Below are positions 56,553-64,000 of a stretch of DNA of 64,000 nt, in pieces (the stretch's first letter is position 1; every line of letters begins with the position of its first letter). The DNA is from Hyposmocoma kahamanoa (Eukaryota > Arthropoda > Insecta > Lepidoptera > Cosmopterigidae). A program made the position numbers and the translations under genes. The stretch is from the NCBI RefSeq assembly GCF_003589595.1, contig NW_020653750.1:3986828-4050827 (forward strand). The letters are read 5' to 3'. The notes under the pieces were generated by a model. That model was not told where the DNA came from. It searched no databases and saw nothing but the letters and a program-made list of their open reading frames with translations.

Positions 56553-59500
56553 ATGGAGCTAGCGCTTCAACGCAGCCTGCTCCCCAAGAACAGGCTAGCT
56601 CTCATAGTCGACTCCCCAGAAGGTGTGCGGTTCTGCTGCATTCAGTGTCCAGCTAAATACGACGATAAGGAGAAATTGGAAGTACATTTGTGCACGCACT
56701 TTAAAGAATACAGATTCTTGTGCTTTATTTGCGGTACTGGGTGAGTTTTCCTGTTAAGATTTGTGAAAGGAATTATTGTACATCTTATAGAGCGCTATCG
56801 ATCACGGAGTAAGAAACAAACCTAAGTTCTTTTAGAATGAAAAAATAAATCATACTGCCTCTAGAGTTAAAATTTAATACGTCTTGTTGTAGTCCTGATA
56901 ATGCTTACTCCTGTATTTATATCTATGCTACCAAACACTCATATAAGTTATTGCAACATTTTTATCGAGATCTTTGATTTTTTATCGATAATCGAAATTT
57001 CTTTACCTCATCCAAACAGACTGAAACGCAAAGAACACCTTGATAGACACCTCTTAGGACATCAGGAGATTCGGCCGCACATTTGCTCCGAGTGCGGCAA
57101 GGGATTTAAACGAAAAGAGCACTTGAACATCCACCGCGCCATTCACAGCGGCGATAAGAACCAAGTGTGCCCGCTTTGCCAGCGATGTAGGTACACAGGC
57201 TAAACTCGGGAATAAAGAAAATAGATATTCGTTTTCTGTATAGTTCCAATATACCTTCCACTTATTTATTCACCTAAATTTCAAACAGTTTTTAAAATTT
57301 ATGTACGTAGTAACTTCTCTCCCTACTTAATAGTGTTACAAAACTCAAGGGATTTTTTCCAATCGTACTATTCTACATAGAACACGCTATACGCGATTTA
57401 CGCACAAGATAGGTTATGGATTTCAACTTGTGCAGCAGCACTCCAAAATATCGCGCAAATGTAACACGCAAACTTTTTTCTTAGCTTTCTACCGCAAGGA
57501 CCACCTACAAAAGCACCTGCAGACTCACAACAAACTGTTTATAGAACAGAATATCTTTCCGGTCAGCGACCAGGAGCTAAGGGAGATCAAGCAAGAAATC
57601 TTGGACGAGGACGTGAAACCTGTGCTTACGGAGGAGCAGCAAGCTGAAGTTATGCAGGTATGTTTTACGCCCACGGTTGCATATAGATTTTTTTTTCCTA
57701 TTCAATGTACATCAGGCTTTTTTCTCGTAAACCACGTTCGATTTTTTTCTGTTTTGCGTAGACCCCTTGCCTTTCTAATACGGATGTTTTCAAACAACTG
57801 CGTCCGTGATCGAACGATTACCATGCCGGACTGCCACGCAGAGGTCCTAGGTTCGATTCCCGGGCCGGGAGAAAATATTTGTATGACCTACATTTATTGC
57901 TCTCGTGAGTTTGGGTGTAATTTGTGGTTGTCTATTTTGTGTCCTCAGCACAAGGTTTCCCTAGTACGGGGCTATGTTAAGTGTGTGCGTTATTATTATT
58001 GTTATTACATTTTTGCTACCTAAACACTTTCATAAGTTAGTGTCATATATAGTGGGAAAATTTATAAAAAAAGGACTTGGTATATTTGGTAGTTGGACTA
58101 AATATATATCCATTTAACTTGTTTCTTGTGAAATGTTACATTCACAGGACATTTATGCCTATTATAAAAAAGTATTACGTATGTACCTATGTACATAGTG
58201 ACTCGGATGGATAAATTACGGAACAGTGTGATAAGAGAGCGTTACGGCGTGGAAGAAGATATAGTGACAAAGATAGAGAAAGGGATGCTTAGATGGTTCG
58301 GACATGTAGAGAGAATGAATGAAAGAAGAGTGACGAAACAGATTTATAAGGCGAGTGTGAGCGGGCAAGTTGCTATGGGCCGACCAAGGAGAACTTATCA
58401 TGACCAAATTGAGGCCATCCTAAAGAAGGGCCAGGTCAAGAGTACCCTTAACCGACGAGCGTGTATGAAAGCATTGATGCGTGTTGATGAGGCGATAGAT
58501 GTGTGTCAGGACCGTAGCAAGTGGAAGACTGTTGTCTCTGCCTACCCCGATGGGAAAAAGGCGTGAAGTATATGTATGTACCTATTTACATACTGTCTAT
58601 TATACTGTACTATCTGTGTTATGTAGATTATTCCATTTATGGAAAACCAAAATTTTAGTCACGATCTGCCTAAGTGGGTTCCACTTTCGTGGACCGCCAC
58701 CTTATACACCCCCTATTTCCTTTTTTCGCTGACGTGGACCCGTCTAGGTCGGAGATGACCCCGGGGAGGTCGACATAGACCACTTTAGAAATAATCGACG
58801 CATACCTATAAAAGTTTTAAAAAAATTTTAAAACTGTTAGGAATAAAGTTTTCCCACTCACGAGGCGGTGCCTGTTTTTTTTTTTTTTTTTGGTATTTAT
58901 GTGCAATAAAGTATATTTGTATTTTATTTTATTGAGGCGATCCCATCTGGACATTAAGATATTAAGTTAAACTCGGTTTTTCCTTATGTAAAAGCATTAT
59001 TATTACTATAAATAATATTGTTTTGCAAATAAAGCAGCAAAGTTTTAAAAATAAAATATCTGGGGAAAGCTATAACGCAATGATGACGTCATGGTTTTTG
59101 CGTAATTCACCTACATTAGCAATTTCATACTCGCTGTGACGCTTTCAATTGTTTAACATTTAGGTCCTTTAAATTCTTCGAGTCAATGCTACAAGACAAA
59201 TTTCTACTGTAACTTTTTACATAGAATAATAATATATAATAATAATGTGCCAGACAACGACACCAACTACCTGGTCTCAAACTAGGGAAATTTCTGTACT
59301 GTGAACATCAGAGCAACTGAACTTTGGAGTATTTCCCAGAATACCCGGACTAGAACCAATTTAGTTAGAAAAGTTTATGTCCCTATTGGCCCAACCGGGA
59401 AATGAACCCGGGACCTCCTCATCCACCGCCCACAGTAGTGTTGGGCCCCAAAGGATGTCATGGTACTACGTCCTCCGCTGACCCACTGAAGGACATAAAT

Positions 59501-59832
59501 CCGTTGCAATAGTCACAATAAAAGCAGTAGAGTTTTAGTATGGTAGAGAAACCATCTTACTCTTTGCAACTCGACGTAATGGTACCTATTCTGCGTAATG
59601 AAGTAAGAGGTAATATTTGTACTGTGCATTAAGTTTGTAGGTCATTGTACTTGTTTAATAAAAGTAATTCTTTTTCAGATGGTCGAAACCGTGCAAATAA
59701 ATCCTCCCGTAGATAAAGAGAGACCATTCGCGTGCCCAGTCTGCTACAAGACCTATAAACGCAGAGACCACCTTAAATTACATGGTCTTACGCATATGAA
59801 GAAGGATAAAATCTGCTCCGAATGCGGTAGAG
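56553..59832 (+). CDS. C2H2 zinc-finger protein, N-terminal four coding exons, 3' incomplete
   Basis: Probable nuclear DNA-binding protein. Coding exons: 56553-56740 (exon from 56539), 57020-57186, 57485-57657, 59679-59832, with phases 2, 1, 0 and 1 at the donors. Fingers: CCIQCPAKYDDKEKLEVHLC with TH, FLCFICGTG joined across intron to LKRKEHLDRHLLGH, HICSECGKGFKRKEHLNIH, VCPLCQR joined to SFYRKDHLQKHLQTH, FACPVCYKTYKRRDHLKLH, and KICSECGRG cut by the next intron. Two fingers become perfect C-x2-C-x12-H-x3-H only when spliced, which confirms the junctions. Between fingers 4 and 5 is an acidic linker (KQEILDEDVKPVLTEEQQAE). The next exon was not found up to 64000. The family is not identified. 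Confidence 0.88.
57187..57484 (+). other. Zinc-finger gene intron (298 bp)
   Basis: Short AT-rich intron ending in a good acceptor CTTTTTTCTTAG. Confidence 0.7.
57800..58012 (+). repeat. tRNA-derived SINE-1, copy 2
   Basis: A box TGATCGAACGA, B box GGTTCGATTCC, then CTCGTGAGTTTGGGTGTAAT, GGGGCTATGTTAAG and a (TTA)n tail; same architecture as 10128-10354. It lies in the zinc-finger gene intron. Confidence 0.85.
58189..58566 (+). pseudogene. RTE LINE C-terminal fragment in the zinc-finger gene intron
   Basis: Reads MLRWFGHVERMNERRVTKQI, then GRPRRTYHDQIEAILKKGQ, ACMKALMRVDEA and CQDRSKWKTVVSAYPDGKKA with a TGA, the usual end of an RTE-type RT. It is 5' truncated, as is common for LINEs, and open over its 125 codons. 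It is a different subfamily from the element at 39719. Confidence 0.85.
58567..59678 (+). other. LINE 3' UTR and rest of the zinc-finger gene intron
   Basis: After the RTE stop comes GC-richer 3' UTR-like sequence (about 58660-58790), a T-run at 58875-58891, then AT-rich sequence. Around 59395-59470 the minus strand shows a tRNA-like B box (GGTTCATTTCC) of a decayed SINE. Confidence 0.5.
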
Positions 59833-61868
59833 GTGAGTTCACAACAATATATTTTTTATAAAACCATAGAAGTTCGTTTCACTCGTTTAAACATTTTATT
59901 ACGAGTACTAATTTCTTTCACAAATACACGTTGTCAAGGCGTCATCATCTCCGATCAAACATAGGTACTTGCATATAAGCGAAACAACATATAAGTGTTT
60001 TCGCTTTAACACGTACAGGGTAAAGAACCCGTATCTAAGCTTGACACTTAAGATTTAAATTCAACTCTAAGCTCCTTGCAATAAGAACGGTACAAATGCC
60101 AAAATAACTAGCTTTATGAACCCTCGATTGTATCTACTTGCTATATATACTAAGTACTTGACCACTGAAGTTTCATGTTTCTTATGTAATGCTCTCCCCA
60201 GAGCGAAACATATTTCACTTTTTAAATATATCAATTAATTAGAAACAAGAAACTCGTACTAAACACTCGTACACACATTTCCACACACTAAGTACCTATC
60301 TAATTTGTAAGATATTCCCCGTGTCTGTCGTAAGGTCATATTCTATTTTTACATTTTCTGTTTAGTGGGGGAAATCCAATTCCAGAGGGGTAAGGCAGCG
60401 GTAGGCGTTACCCCAAAAATCCATGAACGTAACATGGTAAGGAAAACGCAAAGAACGATTTTTAACATATCAAACTACGTCAATTTTGAATCAACATCAA
60501 ATTTGAAAAAAGTTGAATATCATCTATCACTTCAAGCATATGTATATTGATAATCTTATGAACTTTCATTGTGTACATTAAATTATTTAATGTAGTAGTT
60601 AATTTTCTTAAGACAGCTTTAATATTCGCACACGTAATTCAACATTTATGAAAATCCTTTACTTCTGTTTATTAATACTCGTATACTATACGATTGATAC
60701 TACGAACTACTTGACTAACAATAAATGTAAATGTCATTTGGTATAATAATTTTGATTGCTTCAATCAACTCACGTGAACATGCTGAAAATCATTGGGAAG
60801 TATTTTCGACACAACTAACACAAGTGGTGGGGGGCGGGTTCTGACCCTTTTTAGCAAAATGATCATTAGTGTGTACAGCTCCTAAGTTGTGATATAATTA
60901 GTCGCTATTGTATATTTAGTAAGTTTCAGTTCTGTTATCTATCACACTTCAACATCAATCTATACCATTTTTAAGAAGAAAAAACATTTATTACTGAATA
61001 CTTGTCAAATACACTTTCCGCAACCCAAATAAAGGGAGGTCACAAAATCAATAGCCAATGTCCAGAATTTAGAATGAGCCGGCAAGTTTACATACTCGTG
61101 AGGCCAGCCGGCATCGGCAGCCCCCTGGCCTAGGGGCGAACCGGCAACCCCCATGGGGGAGGGATAGATTATGCTCTTGGATATCCAATTTGTTTTTGGG
61201 AGGGGCTTTAAAAAAGGTTCATCGGACTTAAAATACAGTTTTAATAAAACTAAATTCTTTTCTACTTTTAAACCTTTAACAGGTATCAGTAATATTTAAT
61301 TAAAAGAGACACTGTAAAACATTACTTCTAAGTTTATACTTAATAATGTACTACTTTATTCCAATAAAAGAAAACATCGCCTTTTACGAGTGCGAAGTCA
61401 ATCATCATCCAAGAAATGATGCCACTATATAGTTATGTAATAAGAATAAGAACATTCTCTAAACTAAAATAAACGTCCTTGCATTATGTAGTCTACGTAC
61501 GTGAATGAGTGAAGAAGGCAAGTTGCGCATAATAGGTAAGAATTTGGATATGAAGACCCGACGACGTCCCTCGAAGTTTCGGTCCCTCCCCCTTGAATTT
61601 CAGCCTTTGCTACAAATCCTTAACATCCCTCTATCGTGCTATATAATAGTATATACGTATATTTTATCTATGTATACTTATTGGTAACGGTATGAAAACC
61701 ACTATTATGATATTTTATACATAGCTGCAGCTACATAACGTGGACATAATGTTATTCTTGCAATAGCAACTATTTACTTGTAATACTTGCCTTTAAGTTA
61801 CTCATTCTACAAATCTCGAAAGTTTATTATTCAAGTCAATGTTGAAGATGCATATTTTAATTATTATA
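59833..61868. other. Probable intron or downstream region of the zinc-finger gene
   Basis: No further finger-coding exon found. 60030-60100 is related to 29095-29190 (CTTGACACTTAAGATTTAAA). 61085-61160 is a GC-rich patch (GCCAGCCGGCATCGGCAGCC) of unknown nature. Confidence 0.45.
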
Positions 61869-62169
61869 AACCGACCTCAAAAGTTTGTGGAATCTATTTG
61901 CCAAGTTTTATTGAAATCGGTTATCGGAAAATGGGTGAAATCCATTAATCCGAATTCAGCGCCAAATTTGCCACCCTTAGAATTGGACTATTTCCTTCAA
62001 ATTTGAATGGAACCACTACAGAGGTACTCTGAAAAGACTCTACAAAAAGAATCATCGAAATCGGTTCACAAATAATGTCGAAGTAATCGCTCAACATCCA
62101 ATATATTTGATCAAAGCGTAAACAATAGTGTCAAATTGAGAACCTCCTCCTTTTTTTTTGAACTGGGTT
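61869..62169 (+). repeat. Repeat C, copy 4
   Basis: Starts AACCGACCTCAAAAGTTTG and ends TTTTTTTTGAACTGGGTT; contains GCCACCCTTAGAATTG and GAGAACCTCCTCC. Shortest complete-looking copy, about 300 bp. Confidence 0.8.
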
Positions 62170-62342
62170 AAAAATCACGATTTCATATTCTACGATTCAG
62201 ACATATTCTTTCGTGACAAGAAGAAGCTAGCTAGAAAAGGTGGAGGAGGTGAGCCTTCCGGTAGAGGTGACCGTTATACTTTGGATTCGTCGAATCCCAC
62301 GTCTAACCACTGTTCTAGCCAGAAGTCAACTTGAAGAAATTT

Positions 62343-62440
62343 GTTTTTTTTTATGATACCAAGTGACGGGACGAACAAGTCACGCACTTGGTTGCAAGTG
62401 ACACGCTTGTTCATAGCGATTGCAGTGCCACTCAGAGAAG
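62343..62440 (-). repeat. Repeat A, copy 7 (3' fragment)
   Basis: T-run then ATGATACCAAGTGACGGGAC, GAACAAGTC and GCAGTGCCACTCAGAG on the plus strand. Confidence 0.7.
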
Positions 62441-62568
62441 GGGTCTACTAACAAATTGACTGATGGTTTACAGTGAGACTACGAGTGCATAAAGCTGATA
62501 ATGACTCACGCATGAACTGCAATCGATCCCGGCTGCATCAACTTCGTGCAGTCGAGGTCTCGGATAAC

Positions 62569-62627
62569 GACTTCACGCATTAATTCATACAGCCGAGATC
62601 GTTTGCATGCAGTTAATGCGTGAAGTC
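62569..62627. repeat. Inverted repeat with 15-bp perfect arms
   Basis: GACTTCACGCATTAA (62569-62583) and TTAATGCGTGAAGTC (62613-62627), with a related word CTCACGCATGAACTGCA at about 62505, suggesting a larger palindromic array from 62500 to 62630. Confidence 0.7.
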
Positions 62628-63777
62628 AATCTGTTAGCAGCCTTAAGGTTGTGGAGACGCAAGTAGGAACGATACCATCAAATTATGAAACTAAGGAATC
62701 AATAATAGTGTGGATAGGTCGCTCTAACAGACTTGGTGGTCATCAGTGGAAGGAATTTGAGAGTAAATCTTTAAATAAAAATCAGTTAAAGAAAGCATGG
62801 GGTACCTTTTCCCTCAAATTATCGACGACGATTGCGTCTTAATGCAGAATAATGCTTGGCCATATACTGCTCGTTGAACTCAACCTAATCTTATATTTGG
62901 ATTGTACTGTTATGCACTGGCTGGCTGGCAAGATCAAGTGATATAAATCCAATACTCCATTATAGGTGAACTGCAGAATGCACTAATTGAGGACTCGAAT
63001 GGACATAGTCTAGTCTCAAGAATCAATAGATAACACCATTCTATGCATTTTCTTCCCTCTTAAAGCCTATACGAAGAATGAAATACACATTGTGAAAGAA
63101 TATTTTTATTGAAATGAAAATATTGGCTAATTGGATATTTAGCAGAATCAAATGGAATCCCGATCGTCAGCAGCGCGGAAACGTTCAAGAAAAGGAAAGA
63201 GTAACATGAGACGAGGCAAAAAGTAAATCCTTGTTTTTGTTTCTTTCTTTACAGTTCAGTTGTCCTGAATTCAATTCTTCTTATTATTTTAAAGTTATGG
63301 TTTTAAACGTGCAATATAAGGTCAAACATAGATTCTTCAAAATATTTGAAATATTTTTTAATTTAATTTTCGACCTTTTTTTGCACCGTTAAATTTGTCG
63401 CTAAAAGTTTAACAAATCTCAATAAGAATAAAAAAAGATACTTAAAAATGTCCCCTAAATATTTCAATTGCGGATTAATTCAACTGTCGAGGTCTCCTAT
63501 TGATAAGTCATACAATGACCGCGGACAGGATGGGGGCTGGCGAAGGATTGTAGGGGACATTGCAGTGGGGGACTAGGCTAATTACATTTTGTATGGCGCA
63601 AGGGGGCAAGGGGGGGCTCAACTTATGCAAGAAATAAGTAAAAATTTGCATGTCTATGTAACATTTAGATATACGTTTATGCAGACGGGATGTAAGGTTA
63701 CTATTGTAAAACCAACTTCAAATGTGGTTCTTTGAGTACTAATGACCGTAGGTTAAATTTTTTACGGTATACTTAAA
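62628..63777. other. Unassigned AT-rich sequence
   Basis: A 63-codon open stretch at 62651-62842 has no recognisable similarity and no splice context. Nothing else seen. Confidence 0.4.
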
Positions 63778-63862
63778 ATTCTCGCACGGTATGTTAGAAG
63801 ACGTCGGTTCGAATCCGGCCGGATCGAAGGAATTTTTTCTGAGTGTTCGATCTTTGTAATAG
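63778..63862 (+). repeat. SINE-2 copy, head truncated
   Basis: CGCACGGTATGTTAGAAGAC, GGTTCGAATCCGGCCGG with B box, and GTGTTCGATCTTTGTAAT. Confidence 0.8.
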
Positions 63863-64000
63863 GGGTTAAAGTATGAAATTGCCGATTTGTACTGAAAATC
63901 TAAATTGTTTATTTTTTAAATATTTAACAAATTTATTTAATCAAAATAGTTGCCATTATTATCTATACATTGATGCCATCTAATGGGAAGGTTATTAATG

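Noticed and set aside
60365..60550. Further exon of the zinc-finger gene
   Set aside because: No C2H2 motif, wrong context, and the reading does not continue the broken sixth finger.

Overview
The window looks like nuclear DNA of a lepidopteran insect (moth or butterfly). Four animal genes with GT-AG introns, or a typical intronless retrocopy structure, sit in an AT-rich background crowded with transposable elements of kinds familiar from Lepidoptera: Jockey-, RTE- and I-type LINEs, tRNA-derived SINEs, TIR elements and a family ending in AACCGACTTC. The species cannot be named from the sequence.

Layout. 1-3410: a Jockey-like LINE (minus) whose 985-residue endonuclease/reverse-transcriptase ORF is uninterrupted. 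4862-7936: an intronless, intact but divergent Na+/K+-ATPase alpha paralogue (minus). 8490-15130: a decayed I-type LINE (ORF1 zinc knuckles, endonuclease, RT, RNase H) split by a 2,866-bp DNA transposon with 8-bp target duplications. 15380-18300: SINEs and TIR elements. 18928-39429: WDR81 (BEACH plus WD40), fully resolved on the minus strand as 19 exons encoding 2,102 residues with all splice phases consistent; its introns hold a degenerate LINE, SINEs, MITEs and two long near-perfect palindromes. 39540-44710: two copies of one repeat (repeat B), each interrupted at the same sequence, one by an RTE LINE with a 16-bp target duplication. 45184-46696: a non-autonomous hAT element followed almost at once by a double-hairpin element. 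46860-51900: fragments of LINEs, a Gypsy integrase end, a second Jockey copy and an LTR-like segment. 52648-55097: UMP synthase (minus, 4 exons, 474 residues). 55380 onward: a C2H2 zinc-finger gene (plus), head-to-head with UMPS; four coding exons lie in the window and the gene runs off or continues past the last recognisable exon.

Functionally the genes are unrelated: ion transport (ATPase paralogue), endolysosomal traffic (WDR81), pyrimidine synthesis (UMPS) and probable DNA binding (zinc-finger protein). Only UMPS and the zinc-finger gene appear coupled, through a shared intergenic promoter of about 0.4 kb or less. The most unusual gene-level signal is the ATPase paralogue: it keeps the catalytic machinery but carries Asn in place of the cation-binding Asp of transmembrane helix 6 and has a rebuilt first extracellular loop. 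No rRNA, functional tRNA or CRISPR array was seen.
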